Shown piece after piece: positions 38,461 to 50,457 of a stretch of DNA of 64,000 nt. The first letter of the stretch is position 1, and each line of letters opens with the position of its first letter. Origin of the DNA: Zonotrichia leucophrys gambelii (taxonomy: Eukaryota; Chordata; Aves; Passeriformes; Passerellidae); assembly GCF_028769735.1 (NCBI RefSeq), contig NC_088172.1, positions 91,836,951-91,900,950 on the forward strand, in the 5' to 3' direction. A program made the position numbers and the translations under genes. Below the pieces are notes generated by a model that was not told the DNA's origin, searched no databases, and was given only the letters and a program-made list of their open reading frames with translations.

Positions 38461-38608
38461 ATGGCGCGGCCGGAGGGGCCCCCGACGCTGCCCGAGCCGC
38501 TGCGGCGGCGGCTGGTGTCCTTCAGCAGCTCCGTGTTCAGCGACAGCCCCCGCTCCGCGCTCGGCGACGGCCCCCGCGCCCCCCCGGGCTTCCCGGGCTA
38601 CCGCGCAG
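38461..38608 (+). CDS. TMEM17: TMEM17 exon 1
   Basis: Encodes residues 1-49 plus the first base of codon 50. The donor is GCAG|GTACAG (phase 1). It holds the cytoplasmic N-terminus with the family motif LPEPLRRRL...FSSSVFSDS. Very GC-rich, and part of the CpG island. Confidence 0.9.
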
Positions 38609-41103
38609 GTACAGCGCGGCCTCGGGCCGGCCGGGCGGGCGGCGCCGGGCCCGGGGCTCTGCTGCGGAGCCGGGGCCGGACCCGCCGGAGGCAGCGCCCG
38701 CAGGAGCTGCTGGGGCCGCGGCTCTGTCTGTGTGCCCCCGGCCTGGCGGGGAGAGCCGTGGCACAACCCGCGCACTGTTCAAACCTCTAGCGCGAGAGTA
38801 GCCATGGCAGTGCTCACAGTGCTGCCTGCACAGAGAGGCTGCCGTGATTTCTGCCCATAAATCCATTCTAAGCCGATCGAATTAATCAACAAGGCGTTCT
38901 TGTTTCAAGAGAGGAGTTCCCGCTTCCTTTGTGTAGTAACACTGCTAACGCTTACTAGTTCTTCATTTCATTTATCAAACATTTCACCAGTATCTTCTAT
39001 GTTTAGTCTTTTTTCTTTGGCTTGCTGTGTATAGAATACTCCTGTGTTAATATCCAATTTTAAATTATTGGACATCGGGATTTCAGAAATTCCGTTTTAC
39101 ACATACATATCTCGGGGAGTTGCTGTAGCAACAGCCATTGCAATACTGTCTGGCTTTTGCATTAATTTTAGCAATCCCAGCAAATAAGCATTAATTTAAT
39201 TTAGGGATAGAAAAATTAATTAGAATTGGCTTATGTTGCTTAAACATTCATCCAAACACAGTTTTAGAACTTGCACAGAATTTATAAATAGCAATGCCAT
39301 GTCAAGGAAACCTTTAACATACCGAAACATTGTGATGACAATTGAAATTAGAACTCTTGGCTTGTTTTTAAGTAATTTTTTTCCTTAAATCTGACCTTGT
39401 ACGTCTGTTATAAAGTCATAAGTGCAGAATTTACTGCCCACATGTTGGAGTTGGAGACTTGCCTTTCTCTACATTGAGTTATGTGATGCAGCTTGTCCTG
39501 TACCGGCTTGAAAGGATGAGCTTTATTTTGACACATATTTGAAACTGTTCTCTCTTAGGAATCAGACAATTACCTTCCAAGTGTCTGTTTAAACGAAAGG
39601 TTGAAAATGAAGAGTGGGCCATGCAAGCCTGCTCTCTAGCAGCTCTCTTGAGCTAAGCCTTATTCAGAGATGATGGAGAAAGGTAAAAGCCACCAGGTAA
39701 TCAACAATTGGACACTCAGCTTGAATGTACAACTAAATTATAAAATGCTGTGTCCCAGGGGCCAAAAGGTGCCTTGGATTCCAGGAAATTTTGTAACTGT
39801 AGATAGGGTGTGAAGATTTCCTCTGGATAAACAAAAATATTTTTCTTAACATTTTTTTTGACAGCGAAGAGTCAAATTACTGCCCTGCATGAAGCTAAGA
39901 TCCAGCAGTATCCTTCTGTCATATTTACAGCTGGAGTGATAAAATCTTCTTTTTCTCTGTACAGATTGTGAAATCCTTTCCAGTTTGCCACTGCAGATGT
40001 CCCTCTATTTCAATGTTTATTTCTTCCCGTTCTGGTGGCTCATCACAGTTGCCATCCTCTACATGAAGGTGAGAAGGAAGGAAAGTGTTGGTTTGTAAAT
40101 GCATGTTACATCAAACACATCCTGATGTGGGATGCAGCTCACTGCAGTTAGAGGTCTTTACATTGTTTTGGGAATTCATGGAAACTCGAGGTTCAGGAGT
40201 GTTTGAATGCCAATGCTGTTGACTGAGAGAAGCACAGAGTATTTTCATTTAATCAGACACCATGGCAGAAACTTTTACTTTCTTCTTCCCCTCTTCCAGT
40301 ATCCAGCCTTATCAGATTATTACAAGTTCATCCTGGTCACCATCATGATCCTGGTCTCTCTGACTGAGCTCATTCGACTCTACCTGGGATATGTGGGCAA
40401 TCTCCTGGAGAAAGTAAGTTACCAGATGGACACAGTAATTTCTGCAAGAATTTCTGCTTTTGGGAGTTGAGCATTAAGTGGCAGGTATTTTATTTGAGAG
40501 ATTTAAGTTGAAGACATGGTTATTTCTCTTCAGTTGCACTCTGCATCTTCTTTCCCTTGGCATTGGCTTCCACTTAATTTTGTGAATTTCAAGTAGTTTT
40601 CCCTCAGAAGAGAGCTCTCTCACTCCCTAAAATTATTTTGTCAGAAGATACAAGTATGGTTATAAACACAGGATATGGAAATATGAAGCCATCCCACTTT
40701 GCCTTTCCACATTATGTGCTGGCTTTTGGAAAATTAAAAAGAAATGTGTTGTGTTCACAAGATTTTGGATTTTTTCATCCCAGCTGTCAGGTTTTTAATA
40801 GGTGGTGTCTCCCTGTTGTAGGTCCCTGAGCTGGCTGGGTTTTGGCTCCTGACTCTCCTCCCGCAGTTGCCTATAATTCTCTTCTTGCTATTTAATGAAG
40901 GGCTGAAAATCCACTCTCTGGAGCGAGCCGTCCACATCATCTTCGCCGCCTTCCTCTCCTTCCAAGTGGTGGCGGCGTTTTTCGCCCTCAGGAGGATGGT
41001 GAACACTCTGGCCACCCGCTTCCGCCTCACCGAGTTCCACCGCCTGGAGGAGCAGCGCCCCGCGCCCGGCCTGAGCAGCCTGGGCGGCTCCCGGGGCTGG
41101 TAG
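38461..41103 (+). CDS. TMEM17: TMEM17, ciliary transition-zone membrane protein (4 exons, 215 aa)
   Basis: Joined coding exons are 38,461-38,608, 39,965-40,068, 40,300-40,413 and 40,822-41,103, all with GT-AG borders and matching phases. The 215-residue product carries hallmark TMEM17 stretches: QMSLYFN, SDYYKFI, IRLYLGYVGNL, VPELAGFW, LFLLFNEGL and FQVVAAF. Four hydrophobic segments lie at about 63-83, 93-113, 128-146 and 158-178. In vertebrates TMEM17 is part of the MKS/B9 module at the transition zone, helping gate membrane proteins into cilia (established for the family). The start codon has G at -3 and +4 and lies inside a CpG island. The human protein is about 198 residues; this one has a longer, diverged C-terminus after residue 198. 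Fish and frogs have two TMEM17 genes (A and B), so which copy this is needs synteny. Confidence 0.93.
39965..40068 (+). CDS. TMEM17: TMEM17 exon 2
   Basis: Acceptor TGTACAG|ATTGT, donor ATGAAG|GTGAGA, phase 1 to 0. Encodes residues 50-84, including the first membrane segment. Confidence 0.93.
40300..40413 (+). CDS. TMEM17: TMEM17 exon 3
   Basis: Acceptor CTTCCAG|TATCC, donor GAGAAA|GTAAGT, phase 0 to 0. Encodes residues 85-122: the second membrane segment and the conserved IRLYLGYVGNL block. Confidence 0.95.
40822..41103 (+). CDS. TMEM17: TMEM17 exon 4 with stop
   Basis: Acceptor TTGTAG|GTCCC. Encodes residues 123-215: the third and fourth membrane segments and the C-terminus, ending in TAG at 41,101-41,103. 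The last codons and the stop lie inside a tandem repeat. Confidence 0.93.
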   Translation, partial: VPELAGFWLLTLLPQLPIILFLLFNEGLKIHSLERAVHIIFAAFLSFQVVAAFFALRRMVNTLATRFRLTEFHRLEEQRPAPGLSSLGGSRGW

Positions 41104-41190
41104 GGCCGGAGATCCCGCCCCGGAGCAGCACCCGGGGCCGGTAGGGCCGGAGATCCCACCCCGAGCAGCTCCCGGGGCCGGTAGGGCCCC
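41087..41190 (+). repeat. 40-41 base tandem repeat spanning the TMEM17 stop codon
   Basis: Two and a half copies start at 41,087, 41,128 and 41,168, each with the core CCCGGGGC(T/C)GGTAGGGCC. The TAG stop belongs to the first copy, and the later copies carry the same GGTAGGGCC. The last five residues of the protein are therefore encoded by minisatellite DNA. Confidence 0.9.
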
Positions 41191-41491
41191 CAGAGCCTCA
41201 GGGGGTACCAAAGCCCGGCCCAGTGCACCCACAGTTCTGTTTCCATTCTGTTGGGTCATTCTTTGCCTTCTTGCCTCAGAGGTATTAAAAAAATAGCTCT
41301 CGCTCGAGAGCCAACATTAAACCTCAGAGGATGGAGCTCCTGTCTGCAAGGAAAATCAAAGCCAATTGCATAACTGACCTGAGTGGACTGTTTGTGGACT
41401 GAGTAGATTTGGAGGGTTTTACAAAGTTGTGGCATTTTTAAAACGTCAGAAGCCTTTTTCCTCACTGTTTGCACAAAATTCTTTTGTTTAC

Positions 41492-41497
41492 AATAAA
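41492..41497 (+). terminator. AATAAA polyadenylation signal of TMEM17
   Basis: A canonical hexamer 389 bases after the stop codon. An ATTAAA at about 41,283 is an earlier alternative. Cleavage would be expected 10-30 bases downstream, which is where the solo LTR begins. Confidence 0.7.
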
Positions 41498-41516
41498 TCT
41501 TTTCTACACTTTTTTG

Positions 41517-41896
41517 TGTTGGTGTCACAGACATTCTTTCATAAAAATCCTTTCTTTGAGGAGTTTTCCTCTTCTGGGAAGCTGAGGCCCCAGAAGAAAA
41601 ATGTAAACAATTGTTATCGGCTGCTGTGGAATGTAGCAGGTGCACCTGTGATTGGCCCATGTTCGATGTTTACAATTAAGGGCCAATCACAGGACAAAGC
41701 TCTCTGGGAGACTGATTCACAGAGAGCTCTCTTGTTTGAGATTCCTATTCTATTCTTAGCTTAGCAGCTTCTGAACTTTTCCCTCTATTCCTATTAGTAT
41801 AGTCATAATGTATTATATATCATAAATTAATAAATCCAGCCTTCTGATCATGAAACAAGATTCTCGTCTGTCTCTCTCACCCTGAGGAACCCTCAC
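41517..41896 (+). mobile_element. Solo LTR, family A copy 3
   Basis: The third copy of the LTR also seen at 16.3 kb (inverted) and 25.4 kb. It shares GTCACAGACATTCTTTC, AAATGTAAACAATTGTTATC, GGCTGCTGTGGAATGTAGCA, GGGCCAATCACAGG, the AT-rich ATGTATTATATATCATAAAT patch with AATAAATCCAGCC, and the CCCTCACA end. There is no internal viral sequence. The start is either 41,517 (TGTTGG) or 41,523 (TGTCACAG). Confidence 0.87.
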
Positions 41897-44800
41897 AAGT
41901 CATGTAACATGTTGGTACCAATTCTGTCTGTTTTCCAGATATGTTGCACAAATTTCATGCCTGATACCTCAGCTAGGAAAAAAACCCAACCCAAAACCAA
42001 AGTGGAAACAAAAGCCCCAAGAGATCTTGAGGCTCAAAAAGAAGTTAGTGAACAAAGGCTGCGCTTTCAGAGATGGTCTTCCAGGTGATTCCAGCTCTTA
42101 GAAATTCCTCACTGCTATACTAAGCATGTAATTTCAAAGGTATTCATTCCACAAAACTCTTATGCTCATCTCCTTTGGCTTAGCTACAGTTCTAACTATC
42201 AAGTCAGAGTGGTGCAATTTTCCCAGACAGAGCAGTAACAAAATTATAGTCATTAAAAAAGTAGCTTTATGTCACTGAAAGGCAGAACCTGTTTTTCCCA
42301 AGCCAGGGCAAATACCAAGGTTCTCTCATTCCTATTATGTGTATTAAATTTTAGGCTATCTTCTGCAGTTTTGGTAATGGCTGAAAGTTCACTTTTTCTG
42401 TCAAGGAGTGATGGAGATCAAACATTAAAGTAAATTTTTCACTGGAATCCTTTGAGACCTTTGAGCAGGGCAGGAGTTGTCAGTTTTGAAAGCTGGCACA
42501 GGCATGCAAACTGCTCCAAGGGTTGGAAGGAAGAAGAGTCTAACATGAAAAAGGCACATTATGCTTAAAGCTGTTGAATATTTAAAGCTTACAGAGCCCC
42601 AAGTGAGAAGAAGGCATTAGCTTTTGTTTTTACCAAAATGTTAATTTTCCTTTCAATCCATGAATGAATGGAACAATAAATTACACTAAGTTTGCTTCTT
42701 CATTTCATTATTATAAAGCTTATGTTATCAAAGCACATACCCCTTTGTTTTAAAGCAAACTACCATCTTGGATTTTTGCACAGAAAGAGAGGATTTCTCT
42801 AAGAGTCTCTAAGAGTGTCTTTTAACAGTTAATATAAAACAGTTAGAGCCCTGTAATCAGAGCCTGAGAGGGACACACTGAGGTTTAAGGAGAAGTTACA
42901 GCATTTCAAAAATACTTTTCCAGCATTAGAAAATCCTTGTCAAAACATTCTTTACTGATGCAAGGGGAATATTGGGCATATTTTTAATCTCAACCACAGT
43001 TACACTGCAGGAGAATGCTAAAAGCAGGGCTGGAGGAAGGTTTTTAACACTAAGTACATGAAATACAACATGAAGCTGAAAAAGTCAACCATACACCAAT
43101 GCTGGCAACAAGGAACTGGCCTCCAGGCTAAGGCCATGAGGTATAACTCAAAATCCTTGCTTTTAGTGATAAAGAAATGATGCATTTGGAAGATCAAATT
43201 GCTATGCAAGGTAACTGGAGCCAAAGACACAAGGACACACAGCAGTTTGGGGATGGGGAGGAGGAGGGGGAAATAGAATTAAGAAAAACGCTGTTAGAAT
43301 TAGAGTTGTCTGGAAATGATAAAGGTAAAAACCAGCCTGTGAGGTAAATCTTCAGCAACATATTTGATAAACACAAGATCTCTACCTACACTCTGCTCAG
43401 GCTTCCTAACAGATCTGCTGGTCTATTCTTAATTTCATAATTATCAGTTTTAATTTCACAATGAAACTTCCCTTCAGTTTCCAAATTTCACAGGAGCTGG
43501 TGAGGCATCAAGCAAGCAGAAAAAAATACACAAGTAGAACATGAGAATTTAAGATTCAGCAGAGCAAGTATTTGGGCAGCTAGGGGGGTTGGTGGTTTTC
43601 CTCACCTCTAGAGAATAGATGGAAACCAAAATGAAAGGAAGGAACCCAAAACCACTGGAAACACATGGGAGTCCACTGAGCAGCATCCAGAAAGTTCTGA
43701 ACAAAAGCTGTACAACAGTGGCTTTCTGCCACACTGCAGTTTGTGCCAAGAACACCCCAAAAAGTTTTTTTTTATGCTCTTGATTGCTACCAGCAGCTCT
43801 CCCTTCACAATCAAGATCTTTGAGTGGCTAAAGCCACTCAAACAGAACAGAAATCAGTTATTTTATTTCATGAAGTTTACTGTCAGGAAAGGCCAACAGC
43901 CAATTTTAAGGGAAATTTGTACCAATGTATTTCGTTTAACTGAATAAAAGAAATTAGGAATGGGTGCATTATCTTAAAATGCTCTATTTTAGGTTACTGA
44001 TCAATTTGAAGATGAGAGGAGTATTTTGAGATCAAGGGCATAGTTGGCAAGTGGTTTATACCTGGACTTGGCCTGTGTCCCTTGTCTAAAATAGACTTTG
44101 TAAAAGGATTTCTCTTTTTTTAATAGTTGCAGGACTTTCATGAAGGAGAAATTAAATTTAGAAGAGGCTTCAAATGTGTACCTTACTTAAGCAGATCTGA
44201 TAAAGTAGACACAAGATAAGACATAGATTTGATAGAAAACAGACAATTGATAAAAAAGAGGGTACAGCATTAACCTTTCCATATCAACAGCTCACTCTTT
44301 ACATTTGCTGAAAGAATTGCACCCAGAGGAATGAGATCATACATTTCACTCTTGCCTTTGTCTCTTATAAACTGGACTGGACTTACTGTGAATCTTTAAA
44401 GAGTTGATGAAGCAGAATTGGCATCATTACATAGTCTGATAAGAGGGCCAATAGCTGGGAAAGGCTGCAGATATCATTTATTTTGAAAAACAAATTTTGT
44501 TTCTCCAGAACAAAGGTTGGATAGCAACAATTAAAAATAACCTTGTTGAGTGCTTCAAATAAAGCAAGGATAATAGAGTTTGCTAAAGGAGGCAGGCAAA
44601 GCTGTATGTAAAGGTCAGCTGATAAGAGCAAGAAGAATTTAAACTATAATGGAATAAATAGGTTCAAGAAGTGTAACACAGACAGAAAATGTGTATGTTG
44701 ATGATTGGTGCCACCAAAGTTGCCCCTGGGTACATGAAGGAGAGAATTTATTAAAAGAAAATAAATGTGAAAATTTACCAGCTTGAAATCTTCAGGGAGT

Positions 44801-46398
44801 CAGCAGAAATGTTATTCCCCCAGCTAAGCAGCAGCCTAGAGCACTCAGTTCCACATTCATTAAATACATGCAACTTTTGCAGTTTCTTGTGGGGAAAAAA
44901 AAAGCACTTTTTCTTCTTCAGATGGTCCAAGGTTTGAAAGCAATATAGTCCCTGGGAAGCATTTACTGGCCAAGAGACATGGGCAGAACACAGGAACTGT
45001 AGACAGAGATGAACAGATCTGGCAGGTAGCTGCAAGAGCAGCCAAAGCCTGTGGCTCCCCTGGTGAATTTTGGAAGCAGAAGTATTCATGACTTCCTTGA
45101 GAGCTGCCTGGAACATCCAGTATCAGGGCAGGAGTTTCTGCAGTCTGTGAAATAAGGCACTGTTGTTCTTTATAGATAGAAAGGACCCTTCTATATTAAC
45201 ACTGGGAGGCTCAAGTAAAATAATCAGGAAAAATGCCTGAGCATCTTTAGTTACCACACTCTCCATGTATTGAAAACAATCAGCTGAATTGATGAAGGTG
45301 AGAAGGATATCAGAGATATCTGTTGATAATCACTTGTACTGCTGGAGCTTTGAGCAGAGCCTCCCAGCCCATGCAGCCACTGCCTGTGCCAATCCAGAGA
45401 GATTCCTGCCAGTCAGTGAGTCAATGTTTGAGCTCCTGTTTCAATTACAGAAAGGATTTTAGCATGGGAATCTCTCCTCTGTTTGTTTGGTCTTTTGCAC
45501 AGGAACTATAAAATGTATCACAAGATTAAAGCTTGCAAGAGCAAGATACTTGAGTATCTTCTGCAAGAAGAATATATACCAATGTAATAGTCAACAGTTA
45601 AAATATATAGCTAAAGGGATCTGTATTTGATTTTTGTTTGCTTTTAAAACACCTCAATTCAAAGCAAATTTTTACTGCAATCAGAAATGCAACAAATATT
45701 CCTTTAATATTGCAGCTGGGAGTAGGTGAACAGCAAGTCTTTGAACACCTCCTTTTTCAAAATCCTGGAGGAACCTAAATCTCACTCTTTTTTCTTTTTC
45801 CTTTTTTTCCATTTCCAAATGATCTATCAAGGTTTGCAAAACATGTATAAAAACATGGGTTGGGAAAATAATTTGAAGCTGCTCCTTTTTCCAAAATAAA
45901 ACTGCATTAAAAAAATAATTTTAAGTTTTCAAATCCCACAAGGCACTCAGGAGCGGGTGTCAAGGTAATAATAAAAGGACAAAAAGGACAATGTCTTTTT
46001 TTGGGGAAATACTGATAAGGCAGCAGCAAAAGGATTAGCCCGGCTGGCTGCAGTCAGGGACAGTGAAATGTGACACAATAAAAACTCAGTTATTGAGTTA
46101 AGGACAGCCCTTTGGACACAAAAGACTGAAATGAAGAAAAGCTGTGGGTTTCTTTGTTCTTGAATAGGACTTTTTTATTTTTTTGTGCAGAAGCATGAAA
46201 TATTGCAGTGATAACAGAGATTGGATAATAAGAATAAAAACCCAACCAAGGAAAATTCTCTGAGGGCTTTTTTAGGATGCACTGAAAGAGTAATTTGTTT
46301 CTAAACATCACCTGCAACAAAGCAACCCAGCAGGGTGAGTAGGGTGGGACACATTTGCCTGTGTTTGCATTTCTCAGTACAGCTTTCAATTAGAGAGT
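41897..46398. other. Intergenic, no gene seen
   Basis: 4.5 kb of AT-rich sequence between the two genes with no frame above about 113 codons and no recognisable domain or named repeat. Confidence 0.55.
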
Positions 46399-46690
46399 GA
46401 TAGAATCACAGGAGAAGACTGGAAAAGACCTCTGAGATTGTGGAGACCCTGGGCACTACATCTGCGCAGTTTCTGAACACTCCCAGGGACAATGACACCA
46501 CCACTGTCCTGGGCAGCCTGTCCCACTGCCTGGCCTCCCTTTTGGGGAAGAGATTCACCCTAACATCCAATCTCAACCTCCTCTGGCATAACTTGAGGCT
46601 GTTTCCTCTTGTCCTAGCACTTGTTACCTGGGAAAAGGGACTGATCCCCACTTCCTTCAGTCAGGAGCTCTGTCCATTGCCCTGCTGAAC
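46399..46690 (-). mobile_element. CR1 LINE 3' fragment
   Basis: Reads right to left. The left edge has the tail signature (AGAATCACAGGAGAAGACTGG...AAGACCTC). It is followed by GGCAGCCTGTCCCACTGCC and TTGAGGCTGTTTCCTCTTGTCC, which resemble the CR1 C-terminal coding/3' region. Short and decayed. Confidence 0.85.
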
Positions 46691-46871
46691 AAACCATCTG
46701 GGCTTGGAGAATAAAATAATAATAATTTCTTACTGTTCTTCAACTTTGGGGTGAGGGGGGCGGGTCAGGACGTTCAGAGAAGTTGTGCAGTGCTTTAAGC
46801 CATTTTCCTGCTTTGGTTTTGATGCCTCTGGTTTTAGCTTTTATATTTTTCAGATTATGTTCTGCTTTTGT

Positions 46872-47227
46872 GTGTAAGCTTCATATTAGGAGATGGTAAG
46901 GTCTCTTCACAGAATAGGTAGACAAAACCATTCCTTCTCTAGCTGGGGACCCAAGGACAGCTGACCCAGATCTCAGGCCCAAGAGCATAAACAATGGTGG
47001 AATGAAGAGAGAAAAACAAGAAAGATGGTACTTCATGGGCTCAAGCTGTAATTGGACAATTAACTTCAATATGCCAATGGACCAAAATTTATAAAAGTGT
47101 GAGACCCTGTGACCGCCAGTCCACTTTGTCACCCTTTTGGGTTGTGCTGCTCAAGGTGGATCAATTGAGAGCTTTTAATAAATCCCTACTTTATTCTTTA
47201 GCTCTGTTCTAGGTCAGCCTTCACAAG
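46872..47227 (+). mobile_element. Probable solo LTR, third family
   Basis: Shows the order CCAAT (47,074-47,078), TATAAAA (47,090-47,096) and AATAAA (47,177-47,182) over about 110 bases, then a short T-rich end finishing in CCTTCACA. This is a classic LTR promoter/R/U5 layout with no gene nearby to use it. The left limit is uncertain. No viral coding sequence adjoins. Confidence 0.6.
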
Positions 47228-50200
47228 GCATCAGTTTTAGCCCTGCTGGAATCAGCCATGAACAGACCTTGTCCTGGGCCTGAAGGCTGAGGACCCTTCT
47301 CCCCCAAAGCTGAGAGCCCCCAGCCAGCCCTGCGTGCTCCATAGGTAATATGGCTCTGCCCATCCTGTGCCATCAGATCTCCCTCCTATACGAAGGGCAT
47401 GCAGAGCACAGACCTTCCCACACGTTCTGGGAACCAGGCACTTTTCCAGGCACGTGTGAGTCAGCCCTGCAGAAACCCCGGTGCTGTTTGTATGCAGAAC
47501 AGGCACCCGTGGCTGGCTCAGTGCTCCAGCAGCCTTGCAGTGACAGCCCTGTTATTTCCCACCCATTTGCTGTGCATCATTATCACTCTTTAGCTTTCTG
47601 ACACGCAGCTCGTTCCTGCTCTCCCTTCTGTGTGCCTTTGATGGGTTAGACATGTGAATAATGCTTTTTTGGGGGCTGTGTTCAGGGAGTGCTCACAGTT
47701 TGGTTTGTCTGCTGCTGCAGCACTGGGAGCTGCAAACTAAGAAAAATGGAGGCACCAGCTTTGCTGACAGAAGCCCGCACATGGATGCTGTTGCCTGGAT
47801 CCTTTTTAGGGGGAAAAAAAGCAATTGGAAATATCTTTGGTGTTTTCAGCCAGCAGAGGGGCAGGGCAGCTTTTCCCCTTGCTAGCAATGTGAGAAATCC
47901 CCATTGTAATATCTAGTGCTTATTTTCCATGATAGCTCCCTGCTATCCCACATTTATTGGTATAATCAAGCACATCTTTACTGCAATATATCTTTCACAT
48001 GTGCAACCCACCCTTAAGAGAGCCATTTTGGCTGATTAAGTTCAAACTGTTGCACTTATTCAGTCACGTGCAGATATTTTTCTCCATCCCTATTTCTCCT
48101 TCCACCTCTGAGCAAAGCCAGACCACTGCATTTCCCAAAAAGCAGCTGAAAATACCCAAATCCACAATAAACACCAAATCCACAAATACAGACTCCCGCA
48201 ACTAGCTGGCACAAGTCACACCAACAAGAACTAGGGGGAAAAATTAAAGTTCAAATGCCCAAAACAAATTAAGGCTTGGCTAAGTTGAATCATTTCAAGG
48301 GCAGATCTAAAATGCACATACCAGCACAAATATTTTGATGATCTCAGTTAAGAGACTCCACCTCTCCCTCTTCAGGGCCACAAAGAAAGTTAGGTCACTG
48401 CAAAAACATTTTGGACTGAAGTACTCCAGCAGGAGAATGCACCCTTCCTTGGAGTTTTAACTGTTAAAGCCTTATAAAGCAAAAACACTTATAAACAAAA
48501 CTGGGATGAAATCAGCATGTGTAGTAGGATTTTTTTAAAATATTCTCTTTCAAGGCTAACTGTGAGAGCTTAATGTTGGCTTCAGGGTGCTTTTAAGCCT
48601 GACACTGAGACTGAGATACAGTTAATGCACAATTGAGGACAGATTTTTTTGCCTCCTGTACCCTGAATCCAGACATTGATTGGAAAACTGAAAGCAGCCT
48701 TGGAAGAGGGGGAAAAGTGTCTGGTGGTGCACGGTGGCACGGTCTGCACAGAGCCCTGGTCCAAGTGCCCATGCCATGGCTGATGGACACACAAGAATTT
48801 GAGGGTGAGGAGAGCTATAATTACATTTCTGCGACAGTAATTACATGTATTTCACACAGTTCAGCTCATGCCATGTGGCACAATAGGTGCTGTGAAGAAT
48901 ACTCATTTATTAAGTAATTTATTGCATAATAATTAACAGCTAATCACTTGTGAGTTAAGATGCTCTGGGAACAGACCCAATTCACAGTCTGTGCTGCCTC
49001 CTTCCAGGAAATATGACTATTCAGAGAGTGCTCCTCACTCCCCAGAAGGCTCCATCTCTGCAGAGCCCCTGCTTGCAGGCACAGACATCTGCAGGTGATC
49101 ACTGTGTGTGTGGCAGCAGCTCCAGCAGAGAACTCAAACTCTCAGGTGATATCCACAGGGCAGGCAGGGAGCTGCAGCTGCCTGCTCTGGGATGGACAAC
49201 AGGCTTTTAGACCAGGCTAGAAGAAAAGTGACAGCTCTAGGCTTCATTTCTCTACTCTGCCTCGCTAATTTGAAGCTGTTGCAGCTATATCTTCACTTAA
49301 TCACAGTCACTCAATTGAGGGAGTATCACTCAGCCAGTCAACAAAATACTGCTACAGTTTTCTGCACTTGAGCTGATAAGACAAAACCCACCTTCTCCAG
49401 GGGTGATTGTCCCTGGCTTGTGGTCATATTACAGCTCAATGCCATTCAGCATGAAGCCACATTCCCACATTTTCACTCTAGTGTCCTCCTACATGCACCA
49501 CTTCACACAAGGACATCAGAGCCTCTGGAGGTCTCCCTCAGCATGACAATGACCTCAGCAATGCCCCAGCCTCTACCAAGTGACAGAGAGTGATGGGCAG
49601 CAAAGACACACCAGTGGTGTCCCAGTGGGCTGTGAGCACCCACATCCCTTTCCCAGCTCTCTGCTTGTTGTAGGAAGCAAAACCCAATTTATGCCAAGCA
49701 TTTCCCTTCACAGTGATTCTCACCACACATTATTTGTTGCTTTCACTACTCAGGGTAAGGTACCAGCCACAGCCACCACAGGCTGAATGAGATCTCTCCC
49801 ATTTTTCTTGGCTCCTCTGACAAAGTAGGTGCAAATAGAATGAGGGGTCTCCCACAAGGAACTGCCTCCATGTCTTCTGCCTTAGCTTGATGGTTCATGT
49901 CCAAGTGCTCTGGGGCCAGATGAGGTTTGCCCTGCCTGCTTCGAAATCCAGGAGAAAAACCAGTCAGATGAACTTGAAGGATTTGGGGAGAACATGTTCA
50001 ACCAAGCTTAGTAAATGTTTTCTAAAAAAAATAAATCAACTGATGTAACAAATATTGTTCTTCACCTGTAGTTCCTAGGGCATGTCCCAGTCTCCAAGTA
50101 AATCCTGGACCCTCTGAAACCTCTGCACACAGCTCAGTCACAGAGCAATAATGCATGAGAGAACAGTTCCTACTGAAAAGAAAAAAATAATTTGTGGTGG

Positions 50201-50457
50201 CCCATAAATCACCAGAGTGTGTCATTTCATATGGCCAAGGGCTGTGAGCAAGCAGAGCGCTGCACAGCGAGTGACAAATTCATTTTGCACGTCAGAAGCA
50301 GCAGAGCTTCCAGTCAATCTCTGAGCAAATTCAGATTTACAGATCCAGCAGCTTTGTCTTGTTTTATTGTCTATTAATTCAATCCACAGCAGCTGTGAGA
50401 GAAGAGCAGATGCCAGTACCCTGACCTGCAGCAGAGGGAAGGGAGTTTGGGACAGAG
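47228..50457. other. Intergenic, no gene seen
   Basis: 3.2 kb of non-coding sequence. Frames are short and without domains. Confidence 0.5.

Larger units (their letters stand above)
38225..38760 (+). promoter_or_regulatory. CpG-island promoter of TMEM17
   Basis: A sharp rise in GC and CpG content covers the first coding exon and the start of intron 1, in an otherwise AT-rich region. No TATA box is obvious, as expected for a broadly expressed CpG-island gene. The exact transcription start cannot be fixed from sequence. The island contains a small tandem repeat just upstream of the start codon. Confidence 0.85.

Noticed and set aside
38167..38866. Minus-strand frames of 109 and 202 codons opposite TMEM17 exon 1
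   Set aside because: CpG-island GC content keeps antisense frames open. Composition is Ala/Gly/Arg-rich and there are no splice or domain signals. A divergent transcript from the island remains possible but is not shown by the sequence.
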